Shown piece after piece: positions 15,246 to 22,500 of a stretch of DNA of 64,000 bases (positions within the stretch are counted from its first letter, which is position 1; the number at the start of each line of letters is the position of its first letter). A program made the position numbers and the translations under genes. The stretch spans positions 1 to 64,000 of the forward strand of contig NZ_JAAGLU010000002.1 of assembly GCF_010550245.1 (NCBI RefSeq). The letters are read 5' to 3'. This stretch comes from Streptomyces sp. SID12501. GTDB taxonomy: Bacteria > Actinomycetota > Actinomycetes > Streptomycetales > Streptomycetaceae. The notes under the pieces are model-generated. The model did no database searches and was not told the origin of the DNA. It worked only from the letters and a program-made list of their open reading frames with translations.

Positions 15246-16561
15246 TGGCACAGGTACTGGAGTTCAGGCTCCCCGACCTCGGTGAGGGACTCACCGAGGC
15301 ACTGATCGTGCGCTGGCTGGTCGAGGTCGGCGAGGTCGTCGCCGTCGACCAGCCGGTCGTCGAGGTCGAGACGGCCAAGGCGATGGTCGACGTGCCGTGT
15401 CCGTACGGGGGTGTCGTCACCGCCCGCTTCGGCGAGGAGGGCACCGAACTGCCCGTCGGGTCGCCCCTGGTGACGGTGGCCGTCGGGACACCGGCCCACC
15501 CCGACCCCGCGGGCGACGCGGCCGAGGGTTCCGGCAACGTGCTCGTGGGATACGGCACGTCCGAGGCGCCCGCCCGGCGCCGGAGGGTACGGCAGGAGCA
15601 GGCGGCGCCTGTTGCTCCGGTCGCCCTCAAGGACACGGGCGTACAGCCCTCCGCCCCCGCCCGGGTGGACGGTCCCGTCGCGGTCGTCTCGCCGCTCGTG
15701 CGCAGGCTCGCCCGCGAGAACGGCCTGGATCTACGGGAGTTGGCGGGCTCCGGGCCCGACGGACTGATCCTGCGCGCCGACGTCGAGCTCGCTCTGCGCG
15801 CCGCCGCCACGCGAACCGGGCCCCCGTCTCCAGCCCCGGCCCCGACCGCGGTCCCGGTCGCCGTCTCCGCCGAGGGCACGCGCGTCCCCCTCAAGGGCAT
15901 CCGCGGTGCCGTCGCCGACAAGCTCTCCCGCAGCCGGCGCGAGATCCCGGACGCGACCTGCTGGGTGGACGCCGACGCGACGGAACTGATGCACGCGCGC
16001 GTGCAGATGAACGCGGGTGGTGGCCCGAAGATCTCCCTCCTCGCGCTGCTCGCCCGTATCTGCACCTCCGCCCTCGCCCGGTACCCCGAGCTGAACTCCA
16101 CGGTCGACCTGGAGGCCCGGGAGATCGTCCGGCTCGACCGGGTCCACCTCGGCTTCGCCGCACAGACCGAGCGTGGGCTCGTCGTCCCCGTCGTACGGGA
16201 CGCCCACACCAGGAACGCCGAGGCGCTGAGCGCGGAGATCGCGCGGCTGACCGAGGCGGCCCGGGCCGGCACCCTCACGCCCGCCGAACTCACCGGCGGG
16301 ACCTTCACGCTGAACAACTACGGCGTGTTCGGCGTCGACGGCTCCACGCCGATCCTCAACCACCCCGAGGCGGCCATGCTCGGCGTCGGCCGGATCGTCC
16401 CCAAGCCGTGGGTGCACGAGGGCGAACTGGCGGTCCGCCGGGTCGTCCAGCTGTCGTTCACCTTCGACCACCGGGTGTGCGACGGCGGTACGGCGGGCGG
16501 TTTCCTGCGCTATGTGGCGGACTGCGTCGAACAGCCGGCGGTGCTGCTGCGCACGCTGTGA
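15245..16561 (+). CDS. bkdC: branched-chain 2-oxoacid dehydrogenase E2 (lipoamide acyltransferase)
   Basis: A 438-residue E2 core protein. The lipoyl domain carries lysine 45 in ETAKAMVDV; an Ala/Pro linker follows; the peripheral subunit-binding domain includes LVRRLARENGLDLRELAGSG (about residues 148-167); the acyltransferase domain ends with FDHRVCDGG (H409, D413), the catalytic HxxxDG. It transfers the branched acyl group to CoA. There is no E3 (dihydrolipoamide dehydrogenase) gene in the window, so the shared E3 must be encoded elsewhere. Its ATG overlaps the bkdB stop by one base. Confidence 0.93.
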   Translation: MAQVLEFRLPDLGEGLTEALIVRWLVEVGEVVAVDQPVVEVETAKAMVDVPCPYGGVVTARFGEEGTELPVGSPLVTVAVGTPAHPDPAGDAAEGSGNVLVGYGTSEAPARRRRVRQEQAAPVAPVALKDTGVQPSAPARVDGPVAVVSPLVRRLARENGLDLRELAGSGPDGLILRADVELALRAAATRTGPPSPAPAPTAVPVAVSAEGTRVPLKGIRGAVADKLSRSRREIPDATCWVDADATELMHARVQMNAGGGPKISLLALLARICTSALARYPELNSTVDLEAREIVRLDRVHLGFAAQTERGLVVPVVRDAHTRNAEALSAEIARLTEAARAGTLTPAELTGGTFTLNNYGVFGVDGSTPILNHPEAAMLGVGRIVPKPWVHEGELAVRRVVQLSFTFDHRVCDGGTAGGFLRYVADCVEQPAVLLRTL

Positions 16562-16604
16562 TCAGGGTGCCGCGCGCCCGTTCCCTGTGATCAGCGGGGG
16601 CCCG

Positions 16605-16610
16605 CATACT
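16605..16610 (+). promoter_or_regulatory. -10 box of a leaderless promoter
   Basis: CATACT is followed by 6 nt (CGGAGG) and then GTG 16617. The GGAGG is adjacent to the GTG and too close to serve as a ribosome site. Confidence 0.5.
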
Positions 16611-16616
16611 CGGAGG

Positions 16617-17543
16617 GTGACCGCCTACGAGCCCCAGCCCTCAGGGACGCCCGGCGCCGACGGCTACGACGCCGTCGTGCTCGCGGGCGGGGCCGCCCGG
16701 CGGCTCGGCGGCGCCGACAAGCCCGGCGTACGCGTGGGCGGGCGCGCGCTGCTCGACCGGGTGCTCGCCGCCTGCGCCGACGCCGGCACCACCGTGGTCG
16801 TGGCCGGCCCCCGGCCCACCGCACGGCCCGTCACCTGGGCCCACGAGGACCCGCCGGGCGGCGGACCCGTCGCCGCACTCGACGCGGGCCTGCGGCACAC
16901 CGGCGCCGAGCACGTCGTCGTACTCTCCGCCGATCTCCCGTTCCTCGGACCGGCGACGGTACGGCGGCTCCTCGGTGCCCTGCGGACGAGCGGCGCCGAG
17001 GGCGCGCTGCTCACCGACACCGGGGGCCGGGACCAGCCGCTCGTGGCCGCGTACCGGGCGTCCGCGCTGCGCCGGGAGCTGGGCGCGCTCACCCTCGAAC
17101 ACGACGGCCTGACCGGCCTGCCGCTGCGCCGGCTGACCGCCGCGCTCGAACTCACCCGTGTGTCCGACCCTGTCGCGTCCTTCGACTGCGACACCTGGGA
17201 CGACATCGCCGCCGCCAGAGCACGCATCAGGGAGCATGGGCACGTGTTGGACGAATGGATTTCCGCAGCCAAGGACGAACTGGGCATCGACCTGGACGTC
17301 GACACCAACCTCCTCCTGGACCTCGCCCGTGACGCCGCGCACGGAGTGGCCAGGCCGGCCGCTCCGCTGACGACGTTCCTCGTCGGGTACGCGGCGGGCC
17401 GGGCCGGGGGAGGTCCGGAGGCGGTCGCCGAGGCCACCCGCAAGGCGGTCGCCCTCGCGCTGCGCTGGGCCGACGAGGCAGCGGCCGCCGACGCCGAGCC
17501 CGGTGCGGGCAAGGCCCCCGACAGCCGCCCGGACGCCGGATGA
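16617..17543 (+). CDS. MobA-like nucleotidyltransferase fused to a DUF6457 domain
   Basis: A 308-residue protein. Residues about 15-200 form a MobA-type NTP transferase: VVLAGGAARRLGGADKPGV is the nucleotide loop, and LSADLPFLG provides the metal aspartate. Residues about 208-285 (LDEWISAAKDELGIDLDVDT) match the small helical DUF6457 domain often found beside molybdenum-cofactor genes in actinobacteria. It probably attaches a nucleotide to molybdopterin. It overlaps moeA by 4 nt. The GTG start is favoured by the leaderless promoter; an ATG at 16512 lies inside bkdC. Confidence 0.85.
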   Translation: MTAYEPQPSGTPGADGYDAVVLAGGAARRLGGADKPGVRVGGRALLDRVLAACADAGTTVVVAGPRPTARPVTWAHEDPPGGGPVAALDAGLRHTGAEHVVVLSADLPFLGPATVRRLLGALRTSGAEGALLTDTGGRDQPLVAAYRASALRRELGALTLEHDGLTGLPLRRLTAALELTRVSDPVASFDCDTWDDIAAARARIREHGHVLDEWISAAKDELGIDLDVDTNLLLDLARDAAHGVARPAAPLTTFLVGYAAGRAGGGPEAVAEATRKAVALALRWADEAAAADAEPGAGKAPDSRPDAG

Positions 17544-18970
17544 CCGCCCGCAGCGAGCTGGACGACCTCGGCGCCGAGGAGGCGCTCGCCCTCGTGAACG
17601 AAGGCAACGGCGGTGGCAGCCGTAGACAGGGCGACGGGCCGACCCCCGGGGGTCCCGCGGTACCGGCCCCCACCGGGAAAGGTGTCTACGACGTGGACGC
17701 CGACACCGGCAACCCCGGCACCAACCCGGGTGCCAGCCCTGCCCCCGCCCCCGAGAGCCCCCGGGCCACCCCCTGGCCCCAGGCCCGCGCCATCGCCGAG
17801 CGCGCTGCCCGCCAGGTCCCCCGTACCGCCTCGGCCCCCGTCTCCGTCCCCCTCGATGCCGCCCTCGGCCTGGTCCTCGCGGCCCCTCTCGCGGCCCTCA
17901 CCGACCTCCCCTCCTTCGACACGTCCGCGATGGACGGCTGGGCGGTGGCAGGCCCCGGCCCCTGGAAGGTGCGCGAGGCCGGTGTGCTCGCCGGGCACGC
18001 GCAGCCCGAGCCGCTCACCGACGGCGACGCGGTACAGATCGCGACGGGTGCCCGTATCCCGCACGACACGAGCGCCGTACTGCGCAGCGAGCACGGCCGC
18101 ACCGACGACAAGGGCCGGCTGTACGCCACCCGCGAAATGAGTCACGGCCAGGACATCCGGCCGCGCGGCCAGGAGTGCCGCTCCGGCGACCAGCTGCTGC
18201 CCACCGGCACCTTCGTGACGCCGGCCGTGCTCGGACTCGCGGCAGCCGCCGGGTACGACACCCTTGCCGCGATCCCCCGGCCCCGCGCCGAAGTCCTCGT
18301 CCTGGGCGACGAGTTGCTCACCGAGGGACTGCCGCACGACGGTCTGATCCGGGATGCGCTCGGCCCGATGCTGCCGCCCTGGCTGCGCTCGCTCGGCGCC
18401 GACGTCATCGCCGTACGCAGGCTCGGGGACGACGCCGAGGCGCTCTACGCAGCCCTGAAGAACTCCCCCGCCGAGATCGTCGTCACCACCGGAGGCACCG
18501 CCGCCGGACCCGTCGACCACGTCCACCCCACCCTGCGCCGCCTCGGTGCCGAACTGCTCGTGCACGGCGTCCAGGTGCGCCCCGGCCACCCCATGCTGCT
18601 GGCCCGGTTGAAGGAGAACCAGCACCTCGTCGGGCTGCCAGGCAACCCGCTGGCCGCCGTCTCCGGGCTGCTCACCCTCGCCGAGCCCCTGCTGCGGACC
18701 CTCGCGGGACGGGCGGCGCCCGAGCCGTACACGCTGCCCCTCAAGGACGAGGTGCACGGGCACCCGCACGACACCCGGCTGGTCCCCGTCGTCCTGCGCG
18801 GCGACCGGGCCGTGCCGCTGCACTACAACGGGCCGGCCATGCTGCGCGGCATCGCGGCGGCCGAAGCCCTCGCTGTCGTACCGCCGGGCGGCGCGCGGGC
18901 CGGCCAGGAACTGGAACTGCTCGACCTGCCCTGGGCGGCAGCCGCTGAAGCCGGGGAGTGTTTCACGTGA
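17540..18970 (+). CDS. moeA: molybdopterin molybdenumtransferase MoeA-like
   Basis: A 476-residue MoeA-family protein that inserts molybdate into adenylated molybdopterin. An unusual, probably disordered N terminus (about 1-75, Gly/Pro/Ala-rich) precedes the MoeA core with LPSFDTSAMDGWAV and QIATGARIPHDTSAV. The MoCF domain has TTGGTAAGPVDHV, where the family's third residue is more often serine, and HLVGLPGNPLAAVSG. It is coupled to the MobA-like gene (ATGA). Its final codons TGT TTC ACG TGA are part of a parS site, so the stop codon lies inside that site. Confidence 0.87.
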   Translation: MTARSELDDLGAEEALALVNEGNGGGSRRQGDGPTPGGPAVPAPTGKGVYDVDADTGNPGTNPGASPAPAPESPRATPWPQARAIAERAARQVPRTASAPVSVPLDAALGLVLAAPLAALTDLPSFDTSAMDGWAVAGPGPWKVREAGVLAGHAQPEPLTDGDAVQIATGARIPHDTSAVLRSEHGRTDDKGRLYATREMSHGQDIRPRGQECRSGDQLLPTGTFVTPAVLGLAAAAGYDTLAAIPRPRAEVLVLGDELLTEGLPHDGLIRDALGPMLPPWLRSLGADVIAVRRLGDDAEALYAALKNSPAEIVVTTGGTAAGPVDHVHPTLRRLGAELLVHGVQVRPGHPMLLARLKENQHLVGLPGNPLAAVSGLLTLAEPLLRTLAGRAAPEPYTLPLKDEVHGHPHDTRLVPVVLRGDRAVPLHYNGPAMLRGIAAAEALAVVPPGGARAGQELELLDLPWAAAAEAGECFT

Positions 18971-18973
18971 AAC
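18960..18973. other. parS site 1 (GTTTCACGTGAAAC)
   Basis: A perfect 14-bp palindrome identical to the ParB-binding parS consensus of Streptomyces and Bacillus, and extended by one pair (T/A) on each side. It overlaps the moeA stop codon. The centre-to-centre distance to parS 2 is 56 bp. Confidence 0.9.
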
Positions 18974-19015
18974 ATTCGGATCGGAACGGCACCCGACTCA
19001 GCGGCAATGGAGGAT

Positions 19016-19029
19016 GTTTCACGTGAAAC
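19016..19029. other. parS site 2 (GTTTCACGTGAAAC)
   Basis: A second perfect parS palindrome. It overlaps the translation start of the K+ channel gene: the preferred GTG start (19023) is the centre of the palindrome. Confidence 0.9.
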
Positions 19030-20120
19030 TGCCGGGCCATGACGCCATCGCCCGCCAGGCGGACGAGCACCTGATGACCTATCGGGTGAAACTTCCCCGG
19101 ACCGTGGTGGAGCGACCGATCCGGCAGGTCGGCAAGCGCGTCGCCATGGCCCTGCTGGTGCTGGTCGGGACCGCACTCATCGTCTATGCCGACCATGACG
19201 GCTACAGCGACAACGCCGACGGTTCCGTCGGCCTCCTCGACGCCTTCTACTACGCCACCGTCACCCTCTCCACCACCGGATACGGCGACATCGCACCCGT
19301 CAGCGATGCCGCCCGGTTCACCAACATCTTCGTCATCACCCCGCTGCGCGTGCTCTTCCTGATCATCCTGGTCGGCACGACTCTCGAAGTCCTCACGGAA
19401 CGCACACGGGATGAGTGGCGCCAGAACCGCTGGAGGGCGGCCTTGCGAGAGCACACCGTTGTCATCGGGTTCGGGACCAAGGGGCGGTCGGCCGTGCAGA
19501 CCGTCTGCGTCACCGGACTGAAGAAGGAACAGGTCGTGGTCGTCGACCCCAGTTCCAAGGCCGTGGACGCGGCCACCGCCGAGGGGTACGCCGGAGTGGT
19601 CGGCGACGCCACGCGCAGTGACGTACTGCTGCGGGCCGAGGTGCAGAAGGCGCGGCAGATCATCATCGCCACCCAGCGCGACGACACGGCCGTGCTGGTC
19701 ACCCTGACGGCCCGCCAGCTCAACCGCACGGCGAAGATCGTGGTCGCCGTGCGCGAGGAGGAGAACGCGCCGCTGCTCAAGCAGTCCGGCGCCGATGCCG
19801 TCATCACGAGTGCGAGCGCGGCCGGTCGCCTGCTCGGGCTGTCGGTGCTCAGCCCTGCCGCCGGCATGGTCATGGAGGACCTCATCCAGCAGGGCAGCGG
19901 GCTCGACATCGTCGAACGGCCGGTCATAAAGGCCGAGGTGGGCAAGGGGCCCCGCGAGACGGACGACCTGGTCGTGAGCGTCGTACGCGGGCATCGCGTG
20001 CTGGGTTACGACGACCCGTCCATCGGGCAGCTTCAGGTGGCCGACCGGCTCATCACCATCGTGCGGGCGACACCGGGCGCGCATGTGGCACCCGACGCCC
20101 GCCCGATCCGCGACCACTGA
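19023..20120 (+). CDS. two-TM potassium channel with RCK (TrkA-N) domain
   Basis: A 365-residue protein. The first membrane helix (about 40-57, ALLVLVGTALIVYA) is followed by the pore helix FYYATVTL, the selectivity filter TTGYGD (residues 84-89), and a second helix (PLRVLFLIILVGTTLEVL). A cytosolic RCK/TrkA-N domain starts at HTVVIGFGTKGRSAVQ and binds nucleotide or other ligands to gate the pore. Two starts are possible: ATG 19014 has GGAGG directly abutting it, whereas GTG 19023 has the same GGAGG at a normal 9-nt spacing; I prefer GTG. Either way the start region is inside a parS site, so ParB could affect expression (inference). Confidence 0.88.
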   Translation: MKLPGHDAIARQADEHLMTYRVKLPRTVVERPIRQVGKRVAMALLVLVGTALIVYADHDGYSDNADGSVGLLDAFYYATVTLSTTGYGDIAPVSDAARFTNIFVITPLRVLFLIILVGTTLEVLTERTRDEWRQNRWRAALREHTVVIGFGTKGRSAVQTVCVTGLKKEQVVVVDPSSKAVDAATAEGYAGVVGDATRSDVLLRAEVQKARQIIIATQRDDTAVLVTLTARQLNRTAKIVVAVREEENAPLLKQSGADAVITSASAAGRLLGLSVLSPAAGMVMEDLIQQGSGLDIVERPVIKAEVGKGPRETDDLVVSVVRGHRVLGYDDPSIGQLQVADRLITIVRATPGAHVAPDARPIRDH

Positions 20121-20170
20121 ACCCGTAACGCCGACTACCTGGGGTGGTAGAGCCGTATCGTCGCGATCGG

Positions 20171-20191
20171 CGGCCGGTCATCCGCCGGCCG
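20171..20191. terminator. possible terminator after the K+ channel gene
   Basis: CGGCCGG and CCGGCCG form a 7-bp stem with a 7-nt loop about 50 nt downstream of the stop codon. There is no T-run, so confidence is low. Confidence 0.35.
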
Positions 20192-20281
20192 GCCGGGAAC
20201 TCGTCGCTCGTGCGGCCGCAGGTCTGTCCACGGTCTCTCCGGCGCGCCCGGACCGCACGTCGATGTCGCCGGAACGGGGAG

Positions 20282-20287
20282 TAGCGT
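20282..20287 (+). promoter_or_regulatory. -10 box of a leaderless promoter
   Basis: TAGCGT is followed by 6 nt and then ATG 20294, with no ribosome site. A second in-frame start is not available nearby (the ATG at 20298 is in another frame). Confidence 0.6.
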
Positions 20288-20293
20288 CCCCTC

Positions 20294-21274
20294 ATGCATG
20301 CGATCACGATTCCCGAACCCGGAGGGCCCGAGGCGCTGGTGTGGGCCGAGGTCCCCGATCCCGTGCCCGGTGAGGGCGAGGTGCTGGTCGAGGTGGTGGC
20401 CGGCGCCGTCAACCGCGCCGACATCCTGCAACGCCAGGGCTTCTACAACCCGCCGCCCGGCGCCTCTCCGTACCCCGGTCTTGAGTGCTCCGGCCGGATC
20501 GCCGGGATCGGGCCGGGAGTGTCCGGCTGGTCCGTCGGCGACGAGGTGTGCGCCCTGCTCGCGGGCGGCGGCTACGCCGAGAAGGTCGCCGTTCCGGTCG
20601 GGCAGCTGCTGCCCGTGCCCGAGGGCATCGACCTGAAGCGGGCCGCGGCGCTGCCCGAGGTGGCCTGCACGGTCTGGTCGAACGTCTTCATGATCTCCCA
20701 CCTCCGCCCCGGCGAGACCTTCCTCGTGCACGGCGGCTCCAGCGGCATCGGCACCATGGCCATCCAGCTCGCCAAGGCGGTCGGCGCCAGGGTCGCCGTC
20801 ACGGCCGGGACGAAGGAGAAGCTCGACCAGTGCGCCGAGCTGGGCGCCGACATCCTCGTCAACTACCGCGAGCAGGACTTCGTCGAGGAGCTGAAGCAGG
20901 CCACCGACGGTGCCGGCGCCGACGTCATCCTCGACAACATGGGCGCCAAGTACCTGGACCGCAACGTCCGCGCCCTGGCCGTCAACGGACGGCTCGCGAT
21001 CATCGGCATGCAGGGCGGCGTCAAGGCCGAACTGAACATCGGCGCGCTTCTCACCAAGCGGGCCGCGATCAGCGCGACCTCGCTGCGCGCCCGGCCGCTC
21101 GCCGAGAAGACGGCGATCGTGGCCGCCGTACGCGAGCACGTCTGGCCGCTGCTCGCCGCCGGTCAGGTCCGGCCGGTCGTCGACCGCGAGTTCCCGATGA
21201 GCGACGCGGCGGCGGCCCACCGGATCGTGGAGGAGAGCGGGCACGTGGGGAAGGTGCTGCTGGTCGTCCCGTAG
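20294..21274 (+). CDS. NAD(P)H quinone oxidoreductase, zinc-free MDR family
   Basis: A 326-residue medium-chain reductase of the quinone oxidoreductase (PIG3/QorA-like) group. The N-terminal catalytic domain contains NRADILQRQGFYNPPPG, the NADPH-binding loop is HGGSSGIGTMAIQLAKAVGA (about residues 147-166), and no structural or catalytic zinc cysteine cluster is present. It reduces quinones or enones with NADPH. Cytosolic. It is convergent with the small membrane protein that follows, 16 nt away. Confidence 0.88.
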   Translation: MHAITIPEPGGPEALVWAEVPDPVPGEGEVLVEVVAGAVNRADILQRQGFYNPPPGASPYPGLECSGRIAGIGPGVSGWSVGDEVCALLAGGGYAEKVAVPVGQLLPVPEGIDLKRAAALPEVACTVWSNVFMISHLRPGETFLVHGGSSGIGTMAIQLAKAVGARVAVTAGTKEKLDQCAELGADILVNYREQDFVEELKQATDGAGADVILDNMGAKYLDRNVRALAVNGRLAIIGMQGGVKAELNIGALLTKRAAISATSLRARPLAEKTAIVAAVREHVWPLLAAGQVRPVVDREFPMSDAAAAHRIVEESGHVGKVLLVVP

Positions 21275-21290
21275 CGGGACATCCCCGGGG

Positions 21291-21695
21291 TCACGTCCTC
21301 CGTACGCGCAGCCGCAGCGTCAGGAGGGCCAGGCCCAGCCCGAGGCCGATCAGGACCAGCCCGCTGCCGAGCGGCAGTATCCGCAGCACCGGCCCGGAGG
21401 CCGTGCCGGTGCGGGCGTCGGCGCCCCGCGGCGCGTCCGGCACCGAGGTGGGATCGGGGAAGGGCACGGCCGCCTCGTACGCCGCCTCGTCGGGCGGGGA
21501 GGACTCCCGCCGCCCGGGACGCTCCCGCCCCTCACCCGCCTGGCTCCCGGCCCGGGAGGCGTCGGGGGCGGGCCGGGCGACGTGGGAGATGTTGTCGTAC
21601 GACGATGTCGTGCCGTGCGGAGAAGCGGCGAGCGTGGGGGCCGCCAGGGCCAGCAGCGTGCCGCAGGTACGAAGGGTGTGGAGCCATGGGGTCAT
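21291..21695 (-). CDS. small secreted/membrane protein with C-terminal anchor
   Basis: A 134-residue protein of unknown function. It has an N-terminal signal peptide (TCGTLLALAAPTLAAS), a Pro/Ser/Glu-rich middle, and a C-terminal hydrophobic helix (LPLGSGLVLIGLGLGLALL) followed by the basic tail RLRVRRT. The C-terminal layout resembles sortase-type anchors, but there is no clear LPXTG/LAXTG motif, so simple membrane anchoring is more likely. ATG 21695 follows a strong GGGAGGAGG ribosome site. It is divergent from bpa. Confidence 0.7.
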   Translation of the reverse strand: MTPWLHTLRTCGTLLALAAPTLAASPHGTTSSYDNISHVARPAPDASRAGSQAGEGRERPGRRESSPPDEAAYEAAVPFPDPTSVPDAPRGADARTGTASGPVLRILPLGSGLVLIGLGLGLALLTLRLRVRRT

Positions 21696-21846
21696 GTCGG
21701 TGGCCTCCTCCCGCTGCGGAGTCGCCGGTCGCCGGTCACCCCTCCCGGGGTTCGACGGAACCAGCCTCACACGCGCCCGCCGGTCCGGCATCCCGGACAG
21801 AGGGAGCCGGGCCGGACCCACCGGCCGCACCCGCGACCTGGTGCGA

Positions 21847-21852
21847 GAGAAT
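21847..21852 (+). promoter_or_regulatory. -10 box of a leaderless promoter
   Basis: GAGAAT (A at position 2, T at position 6) is followed by 6 nt and then ATG 21859. No Shine-Dalgarno sequence is present. Confidence 0.5.
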
Positions 21853-21858
21853 GACGGA

Positions 21859-22401
21859 ATGGAGATGCCGAGGAACGACAGGTCGCCGGAGAACCCCCAG
21901 ATCCTGGTCGTTGGCCAGGACGGGATGGCTCTCGGCGGCGGCGGTGACGACGACTCCCGCGAGATCCCGGTGACGGACATGGTGGAGCAGCCCGCCAAGG
22001 TCATGAGGATCGGCAGCATGATCAAACAGCTGCTGGAAGAGGTACGCGCGGCCCCTCTCGACGAGGCGAGCCGGGTCCGGCTCAAGAGGATCCACGCCAG
22101 CTCGGTGAAGGAGCTGGAGGACGGTCTCGCGCCGGAGCTGGTCGACGAGCTGGAGCGGCTGTCTCTGCCGTTCACGGACGAGGCGATTCCCAGCGACGCC
22201 GAACTGCGGATCGCGCAGGCCCAGTTGGTGGGCTGGCTTGAGGGTCTCTTCCACGGGATCCAGACCGCCCTGTTCGCCCAGCAGATGGCCGCGCGGGCCC
22301 AGCTGGAGCAGATGCGCCGCGCGTTGCCGCCGGGTGTCGGTGGCAACGAGGGCGATGACGACCCGCGTACAGGCGGACGTACGGGCGGGCCGTACCTCTA
22401 G
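21859..22401 (+). CDS. bpa: bacterial proteasome activator Bpa
   Basis: A 180-residue protein whose core (VEQPAKVMRIGSMIKQLLEE, AQLVGWLEGLFHGIQTALFA) matches the ATP-independent proteasome activator Bpa/PafE known from Mycobacterium. Four helices form a dodecameric ring that opens the 20S gate. The C terminus GPYL corresponds to the HbYX-like GQYL tail that docks on the proteasome alpha ring. An acidic, disordered N terminus precedes the core. The proteasome genes are not in this window. Two in-frame ATGs (21859, 21865) are possible; the first fits the leaderless promoter. Confidence 0.93.
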   Translation: MEMPRNDRSPENPQILVVGQDGMALGGGGDDDSREIPVTDMVEQPAKVMRIGSMIKQLLEEVRAAPLDEASRVRLKRIHASSVKELEDGLAPELVDELERLSLPFTDEAIPSDAELRIAQAQLVGWLEGLFHGIQTALFAQQMAARAQLEQMRRALPPGVGGNEGDDDPRTGGRTGGPYL

Positions 22402-22435
22402 TCAGTCCCCCAACCCGTCGGTCCGCCCCAGATCT

Positions 22436-22487
22436 CATGGAGTGGGGCCCGGTGGCCGACCGACCGGCTGCCGGGCCCCGTTCCATG
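22436..22487. terminator. bidirectional terminator between bpa and the Ser/Thr kinase
   Basis: An inverted repeat with outer arms CATGGA/TCCATG and inner arms GGGGCCCGG/CCGGGCCCC sits between two convergent genes, which suits a shared terminator. Confidence 0.7.
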
Positions 22488-22500
22488 GACAACTGTCCGC

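Noticed and set aside
18967..19026. A 19-codon ORF between the two parS sites, ending with the same Cys-Phe-Thr-stop as MoeA
   Set aside because: The shared ending is a by-product of both parS sites being read in the same frame. There is no ribosome site and no conserved protein feature.
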